Source: Pelosinus sp. UFO1 (lineage in GTDB: Bacteria; Bacillota; Negativicutes; DSM-13327). Taken from it: a stretch of 64,000 nucleotides of DNA. Shown here piece by piece: positions 24,762 through 33,511 of this stretch. The notes below the pieces were generated by a model. The model did no database searches. It was not told the origin of the DNA and saw nothing but the letters and a program-made list of their open reading frames with translations. The position numbers and the translations under genes are program-made. The DNA is taken from positions 3,712,001 to 3,776,000 of the forward strand of contig NZ_CP008852.1 in assembly GCF_000725345.1 (NCBI RefSeq), given 5' to 3'. The first letter of the stretch is position 1; each line of letters starts with the position of its first letter.

Positions 24762-25790
24762 TCATTTCTGTACCGGGATTATTATTCCCTCCTGCTGGTA
24801 ACGCTTATAAATTCTCTTGATGAATTCGTGGCGAACAAGGTGTTGGTCCGTTACGGTCTTTACCCGCATGATAACATTGAAGTTAATACTGGAACCGGCG
24901 AAACTGCCATACCGAACAAAGGGTTCAAAATTTTCGACGCCTCCCTCAGTTTCTTGGAGAATTTCTTTTGCAACCGCAGCAGTAACTTCTTCCACATGAT
25001 CTAAATCACTTTCATAACTGACTCCTATGGGGATGGAGATAGAACATTCAGCAAAGGGCTGGGCATAATTGGTGATTATAGCTGAGGCAATTGTTTTGTT
25101 GGGTACGACCGCCATGTTCTCAGTAGGAGTTTTTATTGTGGTATTGCGCCAGTTCATGTCCACTACATGCCCCTCTTCGCCGGTGGACAGTTTAACGAAG
25201 TCACCCATCTTGATTTGTTTGGATACCAGAATGTTGATGCCGGAAAATAAATTCGCCAACGTGTCCTGCAGTGCCAAAGCTGTAGCCAAACCACCAACAC
25301 CCAAAGCAGTGATCAACGGAGATATCGAAACTCCAAAAGATTCAAGCAAAATCAATATGCCGATGGCATAAACAGTCAAATCGATTGCCGTGACTATGAT
25401 CGAAGTGGAAGCGAAGTTTTTGGATGTTTTCCCGAGCTTATGTTTAAGATAGCCGGAACCCAAATGGGCAACCATGAGGGTCAGGGACAAAATGACAATA
25501 GAATGGAACAAATTTTGGACAAAAAGTAGCGGTCTCGGCGGAATTGTTAGGATTTCCATGACAGCATAAAGGCCAATGAGAATGCCCAGCAAGGTAGGTA
25601 TTCCCCGAAATGTTTGCTGCAGCAAGGGATAAGAAATTTTTGTTTTATTTGCGATTATTTTGAGCAATTTAGAAAATACCAACCGTAGTATGATGATGCC
25701 TAACGCTAAACTAATGAAGAAAATTACCAAATGCATTTTGAAGCCACCATTTATAATTCTATTTCCTATTTCAGTAAAAAATTCGAACAT
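24762..25790 (-). CDS. MscS-family mechanosensitive channel
   Basis: The 342-residue protein has about four N-terminal membrane helices. The pore helix is GVGGLATALALQDTLANLFS, and the beta domain opens with KQIKMGDFVKLSTGEEGHVVDMNWRNT. It ends in the alpha/beta domain with QQEGIIIPVQK. Such channels in the inner membrane open on osmotic downshock to release solutes. The gene stands alone. The family is diverse and ion preference cannot be read. Confidence 0.9.
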   Translation of the reverse strand: MFEFFTEIGNRIINGGFKMHLVIFFISLALGIIILRLVFSKLLKIIANKTKISYPLLQQTFRGIPTLLGILIGLYAVMEILTIPPRPLLFVQNLFHSIVILSLTLMVAHLGSGYLKHKLGKTSKNFASTSIIVTAIDLTVYAIGILILLESFGVSISPLITALGVGGLATALALQDTLANLFSGINILVSKQIKMGDFVKLSTGEEGHVVDMNWRNTTIKTPTENMAVVPNKTIASAIITNYAQPFAECSISIPIGVSYESDLDHVEEVTAAVAKEILQETEGGVENFEPFVRYGSFAGSSINFNVIMRVKTVTDQHLVRHEFIKRIYKRYQQEGIIIPVQK

Positions 25791-26140
25791 TGTTTCCTCC
25801 CATAATATAGAAAGTTTATTTTACATAATATATATTATTCGTTAAGCACCCCTTTTTCCCCTGCCATTGTATGTTCTCATTATCTGGGAATATAAACATA
25901 TTATGTTTACTAAGTACAGACACAACTATATATTACAGAGACTCACAGAATTTATTTCACAAGAATTATACATGAAAATTATGTCAAATTCATGACAATT
26001 AAAAACCTTGATACCCGAAGGAGCGGTTCATAGTAATCGGTATGACCATTGAATCTAGCGAAGGGTTTATTACTATTACATAATTAATCCAATTCCAACA
26101 AGACAAGCCTGCCCTCCCCAAAAGCATCCCCATAAAATAC
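25791..26140. other. AT-rich gap upstream of the MscS gene
   Basis: No gene is seen. A perfect palindrome TAAACATA-T-TATGTTTA lies at 25893-25909 and could be a regulator site or part of the channel promoter region. Confidence 0.4.
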
Positions 26141-26141
26141 G

Positions 26142-26173
26142 AAATCCTGCAAAGCTAAGTTGCTTTGCAGGAG
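26142..26173 (+). repeat. Hairpin repeat, copy 6
   Basis: AATCCTGCAAAGC and GCTTTGCAGGAGT around TAAGTT. It lies 28 bp past the ABC-F stop. Confidence 0.85.
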
Positions 26174-26201
26174 TAGAACAGATAAGCGTGGAGAGGCCGA
26201 T

Positions 26202-27683
26202 TCATGAAAGTTCAAAAATCTTTGTTGCGACATTTTGGCAAAATTCAGTGTCATGTTCCACAAATAGAATCGTTGGTGAGTATTCAAGCAGTAATTCTTC
26301 TATTTGCATGCGAGAGATAACATCTATAAAATTAAGTGGCTCATCCCAGATATACAAATGAGCTTTCTCACAAAGGCTTTTTGCAATCAGCACTTTTTTC
26401 TTTTGCCCACCGCTAAAATCACACATATCTTTTTCAAATTGAATTCTTGAAAAATCAAGTTTTCTTAAAATAGCCTTAAAAAGACTTTCATCAATATCAT
26501 TCTCTGTGGCATAGTCGGTTAAGTTGCCCCTAAGATAAGAGGTATCCTGTGAAACATAGGATATTTTCAGCTGACTTGCTTTTCTGAAAGTGCCTGTATA
26601 GGTGATGTTTTCTCCACAAATCAGCTTAATAAGGCTTGACTTTCCTGAGCCGTTTTTACCGTAAAGCGCTACCCTATCCCCCTGTTCAATGGTGAAACTT
26701 ACGCTCTCACAAGCTGTCTTCTTGCCATAGAATATAGATACATTTTCAAGTTCTACAAGGCGGTCTGCATGAAAGTTAATTTGGGAAATTTTCAACCTCT
26801 CAGAGCTTTCCATATTTTTGAGAAGCTTAGACTTGTCATCAATCGCTGCTTGTTGTCTTGATTCGATTGCCTTAGAACGTTTCATCATCTTTGCGGACTT
26901 GTGACCTATATAACCTGTATCTGGTCTTAAACCTGAATCCCTTGTACCCAACTTTGTTTTTTCCACTTTATCCGACCAATCAGATGTACGTTTTGCAGCG
27001 GATGACAAACGTATAATATCTTTTCGGAGTTTTTCATTTTCTGCAAACTCAAAGTTGTCCTGCATTTTTTTGTTTTCCCACCAAGATGAAAAGTTCCCTT
27101 TTTGAATTTCAATATTTGTTTTGTTAATTGAAAGGATGTGGTCAACACAATTATCAAGAAATGCTCTGTCGTGGGATACCAAAATAAAGCCACGCTTAGA
27201 GCTGAGATAGTCACTGACAATTTTTCTTGCATTCATATCAAGATGGTTCGTCGGCTCATCAATCAGCAAGAAGCTATTTTCTTTAAGGAACAAAGTAGCA
27301 AGCAATACCTTTGTTTGCTCCCCATTTGAAAGTGTATCAAAAGGGCGATATAAAACGTCCTCAGAAACTTGTAGCAGTGAAAGCTCACGCATAACCTTCC
27401 AAAGAAGGTAGTCTGGATAGATGTTGTCAATTACATCAATGGTGTTGTTTTCTGTGTTAGTTACCTCAAAAGGAAAATATTCGAAGTTTACTTTTGTCGA
27501 AATCGTACCGCTGTATTCATATTTACCAAGCAACAAGTTGAGAAATGAAGTTTTGCCTCTACCATTTCTTCCTGTGAAGCCTAATTTCCAATCTGTATCG
27601 ATTTGAAAACTCACGTTTTCAAATATGTTATCATAACTGCCGTCATAACCAAAGGTCAGATTTGTAACGCTTATTAAAGACAT
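26202..27683 (-). CDS. ABC-F ribosome-protection ATPase (Lsa/CplR-like)
   Basis: Two ABC modules without membrane segments: Walker A GRNGRGKTS and GKNGSGKSS, signatures LSNGEQTK and FSGGQKKK, Walker B LLIDEPTNHLD and IWDEPLNFID. The linker of about 80 residues between them is basic and longer than in housekeeping ABC-F proteins, as in antibiotic-resistance types that reach into the peptidyl-transferase centre. The 493-residue length and order fit Lsa/CplR proteins (lincosamide, streptogramin A, pleuromutilin). An attenuator leader with its own ORF precedes it, as in known inducible members. Confidence 0.88.
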   Translation of the reverse strand: MSLISVTNLTFGYDGSYDNIFENVSFQIDTDWKLGFTGRNGRGKTSFLNLLLGKYEYSGTISTKVNFEYFPFEVTNTENNTIDVIDNIYPDYLLWKVMRELSLLQVSEDVLYRPFDTLSNGEQTKVLLATLFLKENSFLLIDEPTNHLDMNARKIVSDYLSSKRGFILVSHDRAFLDNCVDHILSINKTNIEIQKGNFSSWWENKKMQDNFEFAENEKLRKDIIRLSSAAKRTSDWSDKVEKTKLGTRDSGLRPDTGYIGHKSAKMMKRSKAIESRQQAAIDDKSKLLKNMESSERLKISQINFHADRLVELENVSIFYGKKTACESVSFTIEQGDRVALYGKNGSGKSSLIKLICGENITYTGTFRKASQLKISYVSQDTSYLRGNLTDYATENDIDESLFKAILRKLDFSRIQFEKDMCDFSGGQKKKVLIAKSLCEKAHLYIWDEPLNFIDVISRMQIEELLLEYSPTILFVEHDTEFCQNVATKIFELS

Positions 27684-27685
27684 AA

Positions 27686-27844
27686 TTATCCTCCTGTATA
27701 AAAATTACAAAGCTGCAAGAAAGTCAATTCTTGCAGCTCATAAATACAGCAAAGCCAAGCCCAATAATTGGGCATGACGAGAATATATTCTTGAGTGAAA
27801 AGAATTATAACTTTCTTGCATAAGCACAACAAATCAAGCAGCAT
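27686..27844 (-). CDS. 52-aa upstream ORF of the ABC-F gene
   Basis: ATG at 27844 follows GGGAGCGG, and the frame (MLLDLLCLCKKVIILFTQEY, later MPNYWAWLCCIYEL) ends TAA within the ABC-F ribosome site. Codons 9-12 form the antiterminator arm (27810-27820). It is probably a regulatory leader rather than a functional protein. A start-stop pair (ATG TAA, 27895-27890) with its own GGAG lies just upstream. Confidence 0.5.
   Translation of the reverse strand: MLLDLLCLCKKVIILFTQEYILVMPNYWAWLCCIYELQELTFLQLCNFYTGG
27711..27820 (-). promoter_or_regulatory. Terminator/antiterminator pair in the ABC-F leader
   Basis: The terminator pairs 27728-27738 with 27711-27721 (11 bp, perfect) and is followed by TTTGTAATTTTT. 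Its 3' arm (minus strand, ACTTTCTTGCA at 27724-27714) is also perfectly complementary over 11 bases to TGCAAGAAAGT at 27820-27810 inside the upstream ORF. Only one pairing can form. Confidence 0.72.
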
Positions 27845-27926
27845 TTTCCGCTCCCATCATTTTATTATGCTTTATAATAGCAAGAAAAATTACATCTCTT
27901 CCACTCCAATCACTTTATTTGCGATC

Positions 27927-27955
27927 ATTATATCATACTGCTTTTCAAAATTCAA
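27927..27955 (-). promoter_or_regulatory. Promoter of the ABC-F transcript
   Basis: TTGAAT (27955-27950), a 17-bp spacer and TATAAT (27932-27927) on the minus strand. The start would be near 27920, giving a leader of about 240 bases. Confidence 0.7.
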
Positions 27956-28049
27956 CAAACGTAAACGCTCCATCTCCGTGTATCACTCTATTAGTACTAA
28001 CTGCATAACATATTATGTAAAAATTTTACAAAATAGAGGAGGGTTGTAT

Positions 28050-28862
28050 GTGGGATTCTATATTAAAGTAGAACCAGGCGTAAGAATTTATGTAGAAGAC
28101 CTTAACCCTGAGGGCGAGAAAACAATTGTTTTTATACACGGTTGGCCGGCAAATCATAAGATGTTTGAATATCAGTTCGATCAATTACCTAAGATGGGAT
28201 ATCGCTGTATAGGAATTGATTCTCGAGGGTTCGGTAATTCCGATAAGCCTTGGAGAGGATATGACTACGATACGTCGGCGGACGATATTCGCTGTGTGGT
28301 TCAAGCACTCGATTTGCAAGATTTCACCCTAGGAGGTCATTCCACGGGAGGAGCGATTGCTGTTCGTTACATGGCTCGCCACAAGGGATATGGGGTATCC
28401 AAGCTTGCCCTTTTTGCAGCTGCAGCTCCCAGTCTTATTCAGCGTCCATATTTTCCTCATGGTCTAAAAAAAGATGATGTGATTAAAATCATTCAAGGAA
28501 CAAATAATGACCGTCCAGAAATGTTACGGGGATTTGGAGACATGTTTTTCTTCCAGCATGTAACTCAGGCCTTCTCAGATTGGTTCTTCCAAATGGGCCT
28601 TCAGGCGGCAGGTTGGTCCACCGCAGCAGTTGCAGCCTCTTGGATAAAGGAAGAACTATTTTCCGATCTTGGAGAAATACAAGTTCCCACTTTAATTCTT
28701 CATGGCATTCATGATAAAGTTTGTTTGTTCCCATTGGCTATTGCACAGAATGAAGGAATTAGAAACTCCAAGCTTGTTCCCTTTAAATACAGCGGTCACG
28801 GATTATTCTATGACGAGCGCGATAAATTCAATAAAGAATTAGTGCAATTTATTGAGGAATAA
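28050..28862 (+). CDS. Alpha/beta hydrolase (haloperoxidase/esterase type)
   Basis: Cytosolic alpha/beta-hydrolase of 270 residues: HGWP oxyanion loop, the DSRGFGNSDKP strand, nucleophile elbow GGHSTGGA, Asp in HGIHDKV and final His in YSGHGLFYDE. The pattern matches non-haem chloroperoxidase/arylesterase-like proteins. I chose the GTG at 28050, six bases after AGAGGAGGG; a longer frame opening at 27795 runs across the ABC-F promoter and lacks a site. Substrate unknown. Confidence 0.82.
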   Translation: MGFYIKVEPGVRIYVEDLNPEGEKTIVFIHGWPANHKMFEYQFDQLPKMGYRCIGIDSRGFGNSDKPWRGYDYDTSADDIRCVVQALDLQDFTLGGHSTGGAIAVRYMARHKGYGVSKLALFAAAAPSLIQRPYFPHGLKKDDVIKIIQGTNNDRPEMLRGFGDMFFFQHVTQAFSDWFFQMGLQAAGWSTAAVAASWIKEELFSDLGEIQVPTLILHGIHDKVCLFPLAIAQNEGIRNSKLVPFKYSGHGLFYDERDKFNKELVQFIEE

Positions 28863-28907
28863 CGTTCTCATCAGCTAATATTTGACTCAAGCTTACATCA
28901 TAAAACA

Positions 28908-28949
28908 ACATACTAATACCCTCGCTGACTAGCGAGGGTATTAGTATGT
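28908..28949. terminator. Perfect 19-bp hairpin after the hydrolase
   Basis: The arms 28908-28926 and 28931-28949 are exact complements with a GACT loop. No T-run follows, so termination may be weak or the hairpin may protect the mRNA end. Confidence 0.6.
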
Positions 28950-29048
28950 GTAATCATAAAAACAATCATAGGGACGTCAGAGCGTGTGAAAAGTGACCTC
29001 ACCTTTCACAATATTGTACTACAACGTCTTTCAAAGCAACCAATATAA

Positions 29049-29717
29049 TCAAATCTCCTCAATAGTTGCTACCGTAATTACTTTCGTAGCTTTTTGGCGA
29101 GTTTGAATAATCAATTCTGCATTAGGTGCATCCGTAGAGTTAATTTTACTTAATGCTTCTTCAACAGAACGACCCGTAAGTACATGCCGACTAATAAGAC
29201 GCTCTTTTGTCGTAGTGAGCGGCGTCTCAATAAACCAGCTTTCATTAAACAAGTCCCCAAGTTCACTCCAAGGGTAAGTATCTAATAGTAAGTAATTACC
29301 TTCAACAATGATAATTTTATGTTTATTCTCAATTACTATTGAACGTTCAACTGGATTATGAAGACGTCTATCATAAGATGGACAATATATTTTCTCTTGT
29401 TTTTCGGATGCTATTTCCTTTATCAACATTACGAATCTCTGAGAATCAAATGTTTGAGGTATTCCTTTTAGTGGTAGTAAGTCTTTTTCCAATAATATGT
29501 CATTGTGATAATGATACCCATCCATTGGGATCACGATTGCGATCTCTTCTTGTAAGACTTCATTCGTATTTTTCATTAACAAATTTGCCAACGTGCTTTT
29601 CCCTGCGCCTGGAACCCCTGTAATAGCTAGCAAAAATCGTTTATTTTGACTGTTAGCATACGTTTTTATTAGTAGATTTGTTAGCATCGTCAAATCCGCA
29701 TTATTAATAAATTCCAC
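29049..29717 (-). CDS. P-loop nucleoside/sugar kinase-like protein
   Basis: Walker A GVPGAGKST, the PMDGYHYHN motif of uridine kinase/phosphoribulokinase-type enzymes, and IIIVEGNYLLLD as the second conserved strand identify the family (as in bacterial nucleoside/nucleotide kinase family proteins). The C-terminus carries the lid Arg residues (RLISRHVLTGR). I chose the GTG at 29717, eight bases after GAGGAGGGG. The substrate is not clear. Single gene. Confidence 0.8.
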   Translation of the reverse strand: MEFINNADLTMLTNLLIKTYANSQNKRFLLAITGVPGAGKSTLANLLMKNTNEVLQEEIAIVIPMDGYHYHNDILLEKDLLPLKGIPQTFDSQRFVMLIKEIASEKQEKIYCPSYDRRLHNPVERSIVIENKHKIIIVEGNYLLLDTYPWSELGDLFNESWFIETPLTTTKERLISRHVLTGRSVEEALSKINSTDAPNAELIIQTRQKATKVITVATIEEI

Positions 29718-29839
29718 TCTATGGGCCCCTCCTCTTACATTCACGGGCACGCTTCTTTTGAGTCGCTCCCATCATGTAATCAATTATAAGCTTTTTGAAA
29801 ACAGTATCATATGTTTTTATTCTATTTACTATTATAATG

Positions 29840-29905
29840 CAAAACTCCTGCAAAGCTAGGTTACCTTGCAGTGAGAATCACAGGGACGGTTCTTTCAATT
29901 GGACT
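29840..29905 (+). repeat. Hairpin repeat, copy 7 (degenerate) with GGGACGGTTCT module
   Basis: The left arm CTCCTGCAAAGC is intact but the right arm is decayed (CCTTGCAGTGAG). It runs directly into ATCACAGGGACGGTTCT, a motif found in fragments elsewhere in the window and common in REP-like elements of Firmicutes. Confidence 0.7.
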
Positions 29906-30001
29906 TCAATCTCTTGGTTCATGTCATAAATGTATGCGATTATGTCTATTAATTTTGGGGGAATATTTTACTTAGCGCAATATTTTTTTCGCCACCTATT
30001 A

Positions 30002-30022
30002 TTACAGAATATAATTCTGTAA
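30002..30022 (+). promoter_or_regulatory. Lrp-type operator upstream of the Lrp gene
   Basis: TTACAGAAT-ATA-ATTCTGTAA is a perfect 9-3-9 inverted repeat. Related AT-rich boxes (AGAATTATATT near 30067, AGAATTATAAT near 30101) follow closer to the start, as expected for an octameric Lrp wrapping its own promoter. Confidence 0.5.
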
Positions 30023-30127
30023 ACTTTATTTTTTTCAGAACAATATTCTCTATATCGACCATTATGTAGAATTATATTGTTTACATTAGACTATTGATAG
30101 AATTATAATTATCTTGAGGTGAAGATA

Positions 30128-30559
30128 TTGGACAATATAGATAAAAAAATTCTTTGTTTACTACAAAATAATGCACGAATCTCGAATGCAGATATAGCTC
30201 GCGAAGTGAAGCTTGCTCCTTCAGTTACTTTAACTCGTATCCGCAAACTAGAGGAAAAGGGAGTTATCGCAGGTTATGAAGCTAAGCTAAACCCCCACGA
30301 AATCGGCTTGGATATGCTTGCATTTGTCTTAATTAAAGTATCAGGAGACAAAGATATTGAAGGTTTATTAGTTGATATTCCAGGTGTCCAGGAAGTTCAT
30401 AATGTTGCTGGTGACGATTGTTACCTTATCAAGATCAGGACTCGTAACACAGAATCCCTGAGCTTATTACTAAAAGAAAAAGTTCGCGGAGAGTCAATAT
30501 CAACAAAGACAATCATTGTTCTAAATACACTCAAAGAAACTACACAACTACTATTTTAA
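30128..30559 (+). CDS. Lrp/AsnC-family regulator
   Basis: The 143-residue protein opens with IDKKILCLLQNNARISNADI, then the HTH with SVTLTRIRKLEEKGVIAGYE, followed by the RAM effector domain (GLDMLAFVLIKVSG, VQEVHNVAGDDCYLIKIRTR). I chose the TTG at 30128 (MDNIDKK), six bases after GAGGTG; a GTG at 30119 overlaps that site. It lies 33 bp before a DMT transporter, a common pairing in which the Lrp protein controls amino acid export. Confidence 0.88.
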   Translation: MDNIDKKILCLLQNNARISNADIAREVKLAPSVTLTRIRKLEEKGVIAGYEAKLNPHEIGLDMLAFVLIKVSGDKDIEGLLVDIPGVQEVHNVAGDDCYLIKIRTRNTESLSLLLKEKVRGESISTKTIIVLNTLKETTQLLF

Positions 30560-30592
30560 TTTAAACTATTATTGAAAATGGAGGTTTTGAAA

Positions 30593-31570
30593 ATGAATAT
30601 GTCAAATCGTATCTCATATCCTATTGTGTTGGCCTTACTAGCAGTTTATTTTCCCTGGGGCGGAACTTATTTAGCGATGAAATTTGCAGTCGAAACCTTA
30701 CCTCCGTTTTTATTGGCAGGTATTCGTTTTTTAATTGCTGGCGCTTTAATGTACCTGTGGGAAGCTTCGAGAGGAACGAAAAATCCCGAAAAAATTCATT
30801 GGCGCAATGCCACGATAATTGGAGGGCTAATGCTTTTAGGTGGTAACTCCTTAGTAGTTTACGCTGAACAAATGGTTTCATCAGGAATTGCAGCGATAAT
30901 CATTGCTACCGTACCTTTATGGATGACCTTATTCGCTTGGTTATGGCAAGGGGGCACAAAACCTAATAGTTATGTGGTATTCGGTTTATTATTGGGTTTC
31001 TTAGGCCAAATATTACTTGTTAGCAATTCTTTTCAGTCTATTAGCTACAATCCCTCACAAACTTCTGGATATCTAATCTTAACATTTGCATCATTATTCT
31101 GGGCAGTAGGTTCTTTATATTCACGTAAAGCACAATTGCCAAACTCTGCGATAATGTCGATAGCCATTCAAAATTTAATGGGTGGATTGCTTTGCCTAAT
31201 CGTTGGAATCTCATTGGGTGAATTAAGTCAATTACATATTGAACACGTATCAACTCGTTCGATACTGTCATTAGCGTACTTAATTTTTTTCGGGTCTATT
31301 ATTGGGTTTAGTGCTTATATCTGGGTTCTTAAGAAAGCGGAGCCAACTATTGTTTCAACTTACGCTTATGTCAACCCTGTAGTTGCCGTCTTTCTGGGTT
31401 GGATATTTGCAAATGAGCAATTAAACTCTACAGATGCTATCGCAGCGTTTATTATATTAGTATCTGTGCTATTAATTACCAGAAATTCTACTCCCAAAAA
31501 GATAGATACTCCTCTTAAAAAGGGATCAAATACTTGCTCACTTTCAGGACTAGATGGGGAAGGAATATAG
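30593..31570 (+). CDS. EamA/DMT-family transporter
   Basis: Ten hydrophobic segments in two EamA repeats (residues about 5-140 and 155-290), with typical WGGTYLAMKFAVETLPPFLL and the second-repeat end AYVNPVVAVFLGWIFANE. It probably exports an amino acid or metabolite and is co-transcribed with the Lrp gene. I chose the ATG at 30593, seven bases after GGAGG. The last 30 residues are polar and probably cytosolic. Confidence 0.87.
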   Translation: MNMSNRISYPIVLALLAVYFPWGGTYLAMKFAVETLPPFLLAGIRFLIAGALMYLWEASRGTKNPEKIHWRNATIIGGLMLLGGNSLVVYAEQMVSSGIAAIIIATVPLWMTLFAWLWQGGTKPNSYVVFGLLLGFLGQILLVSNSFQSISYNPSQTSGYLILTFASLFWAVGSLYSRKAQLPNSAIMSIAIQNLMGGLLCLIVGISLGELSQLHIEHVSTRSILSLAYLIFFGSIIGFSAYIWVLKKAEPTIVSTYAYVNPVVAVFLGWIFANEQLNSTDAIAAFIILVSVLLITRNSTPKKIDTPLKKGSNTCSLSGLDGEGI

Positions 31571-31619
31571 AAACAGCGAAGGTGCATAATACTAACCTTT
31601 CTTTTGTGCCATCCAATAC

Positions 31620-31660
31620 AAGAACTCCTGAAAAGCTAGGCTGCTTTCCAGGAGTTTGTC
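31620..31660 (+). repeat. Hairpin repeat, copy 8
   Basis: AACTCCTG and CAGGAGTT pair, with one mismatch inside the stem, around the usual GGCTGC loop. It lies between the convergent DMT and GNAT genes, within 50 bp of both stops. Confidence 0.85.
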
Positions 31661-31687
31661 GCTATTATATTACTTTGAAAATACGAT

Positions 31688-32173
31688 CTATATATCCAAC
31701 TCATATAATGATACTGTTCTTCCTTCAATACTGGATGGGGATTCACCTAAATAACAGGCCCCTAATTTGTCGTAAAAACCTTTGGCATTTGGATCGGAAA
31801 AAATCTTAACTTTATTAATATTTATTTCACTACATTTTAGTTTGAGAACAGCTACTAATTTTGTCCCAATACTTTTTCCTATGTGCTCTGGCAAAATAAA
31901 AATATGCTCCAGCCAAAATCCCTTACTAACGAATACCTTACCTGCCCAAAAGTCGTTCTTTATTTCTACTAGAGAGAAATAACCTACAATTCGCTCATTC
32001 GCCTCCGCTACGTAAACTCTGTTATTTTTTATATAGGCAGGTGTTATGGTTAATTCCTCTTTCCAGCTATCAAAATATTGATCAGGATAATTCCAATGCC
32101 GCTTTGCTGCAAAAGATATCTGTGTCAAAATCTCGCTATCACTTACCATTGCTTCCCGAATGAAGATTTTCAT
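31688..32173 (-). CDS. GNAT-family N-acetyltransferase
   Basis: The 161-residue protein has the GNAT fold: FIREAMVSDSEILTQISFAA at the start, YVAEANERIVGYFSLVEI as strands 2-4, the acetyl-CoA loop LPEHIGKSIGTKLVAVL, and FYDKLGACYLGE near the end. I chose the ATG at 32173 after GGAGGAG; a longer frame from 32272 overlaps the upstream pentapeptide gene. The acceptor substrate is unknown. Confidence 0.82.
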   Translation of the reverse strand: MKIFIREAMVSDSEILTQISFAAKRHWNYPDQYFDSWKEELTITPAYIKNNRVYVAEANERIVGYFSLVEIKNDFWAGKVFVSKGFWLEHIFILPEHIGKSIGTKLVAVLKLKCSEININKVKIFSDPNAKGFYDKLGACYLGESPSSIEGRTVSLYELDI

Positions 32174-32205
32174 TAACTCTCCTCCATATAATGAATCCAA
32201 GCAAT

Positions 32206-32862
32206 CTATTCGTTGATGATCAAGCCAAATAGTTTTGAGAAGCCAACTGCTTGTTGTGGAGAAACGATACACCCTTGCACATCCTCTATGGTAACACCAA
32301 TCTGTCTAAACTCACAGCTGCTTAAATCAATGCCTGCTAATTTAGTACCCGACAATTGAATCTGTTCCAAGCTTGAATTAGAAAAATACACCTTGAGTAG
32401 TGTGGATCTATAAAAATCGGCATTGGCTAATGAACTGTTATGAAACTTCACTTGTTTGCAATTTACATTACGAAAGTTAGCATAATCCCCATAGCAGTTG
32501 TCAAATAACACATTGCGCAATGTTGCTCCCATTAAATTTATTCCTACAATTTTACAATTTCGCATTTCGACTTGATGCATAATGGCTTCACTAAAGTCTA
32601 CATTTGATAAATCACACTTTTCAAAAATAACATCAGTACATTCTAATCCGCTAAAATCAACTTTTTTTAAAATTACATTCTTAAATATGACCTTATCAAA
32701 AAACACATGCGCTGCCATTTCATTTTCAATTATACAATTACTGATTATTCCCATTTCGAAATAGTCTTCATTACAAATCTTTCTATCTGGAAATATAACT
32801 TCGGCTAATTCTTTCGGGATATCGGGTGATAAAATCTTAGAGTTTGTTTGTAGCTTCTTAAT
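32206..32862 (-). CDS. Pentapeptide-repeat protein, apparently starting at ATT
   Basis: Repeats of the A/C-D/N-L/F-x-x type run through most of the protein (VDFSG, CDLSN, VDFSE, ANFRN, ADFYR, IDLSS), forming a right-handed beta helix. The first ATG (32754) has no ribosome site and would begin mid-fold. The frame stays open upstream for 36 codons (IKKLQTNSKILSPDIPKELA and on) to an ATT at 32862, placed eight bases after a perfect AAGGAGG (32871-32877). Some pentapeptide proteins protect gyrase from quinolones; others have no known role. Confidence 0.7.
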   Translation of the reverse strand: MKKLQTNSKILSPDIPKELAEVIFPDRKICNEDYFEMGIISNCIIENEMAAHVFFDKVIFKNVILKKVDFSGLECTDVIFEKCDLSNVDFSEAIMHQVEMRNCKIVGINLMGATLRNVLFDNCYGDYANFRNVNCKQVKFHNSSLANADFYRSTLLKVYFSNSSLEQIQLSGTKLAGIDLSSCEFRQIGVTIEDVQGCIVSPQQAVGFSKLFGLIINE

Positions 32863-32969
32863 CCGACTAACCTCCTTAGTTTAGGTTATTAAATTCCATC
32901 TTTTATTATGATCTTTCTAAATAGCACTATAAAGGACGAAGGCTGATACAATGCATCACAGTGACGGTT

Positions 32970-33437
32970 CTAGCGAGTCATAAACTTTTTGTATTTGCCT
33001 TCCAAAATCATGTCAATATGTGGAATATCATCATCTAAATAGACCTCCGATACGGCTTTGAAACCAAAAGAAGCATAAAAAGTCTGCAGATAAGCTTGTG
33101 CCTGGATTTTAATAACTTTTTCGTGCAATTGGGTTTGCATAAAATAAAGCGCTCTTTTAATTAATTCCTGGGCAATACCTTGATTTCTATATTCTTTTTG
33201 AACAAATACTCGCCCAAAAGAAGCTTGGGGATACACCAACCCACAGGAAAAAATCCTTAAATACGCAACAATTTCTTCGTCTTCTTCTTTAAACAGATGA
33301 TATGCCACCTTATCTTTTCCATCAAGTTCAGAATAAAAACATTTTTGTTCTATAACGAAAACACTCATTCTTGCTTGTAAAATTTTGTATAACTCATCAA
33401 TCGAAAGATCTTCAAATCTTTTTAAATTCCAGCTCAT
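32970..33437 (-). CDS. elaA: ElaA-like GNAT acetyltransferase
   Basis: The 155-residue protein matches ElaA: the N-terminus WNLKRFEDLSIDELYKILQA, then RMSVFVIEQKCFYSELDGKD, the acetyl-CoA motif VQKEYRNQGIAQELI, and the end FYASFGFKAVSEVYLDDDIP. The substrate of ElaA proteins is not settled. Stands alone; the repeat at 33512 lies upstream of its start. Confidence 0.87.
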   Translation of the reverse strand: MSWNLKRFEDLSIDELYKILQARMSVFVIEQKCFYSELDGKDKVAYHLFKEEDEEIVAYLRIFSCGLVYPQASFGRVFVQKEYRNQGIAQELIKRALYFMQTQLHEKVIKIQAQAYLQTFYASFGFKAVSEVYLDDDIPHIDMILEGKYKKFMTR

Positions 33438-33511
33438 ATAGCTACTCCTATTTCCTCACATTGAAAAAGCTTGTCTCATATTTCATTTCTTTTTATTTAC
33501 CATTAGAATAC

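Noticed and set aside
27795-28049. 85-residue N-terminal extension of the hydrolase
   Set aside because: It crosses the ABC-F leader and promoter, lacks a ribosome site, and the GTG at 28050 has one.
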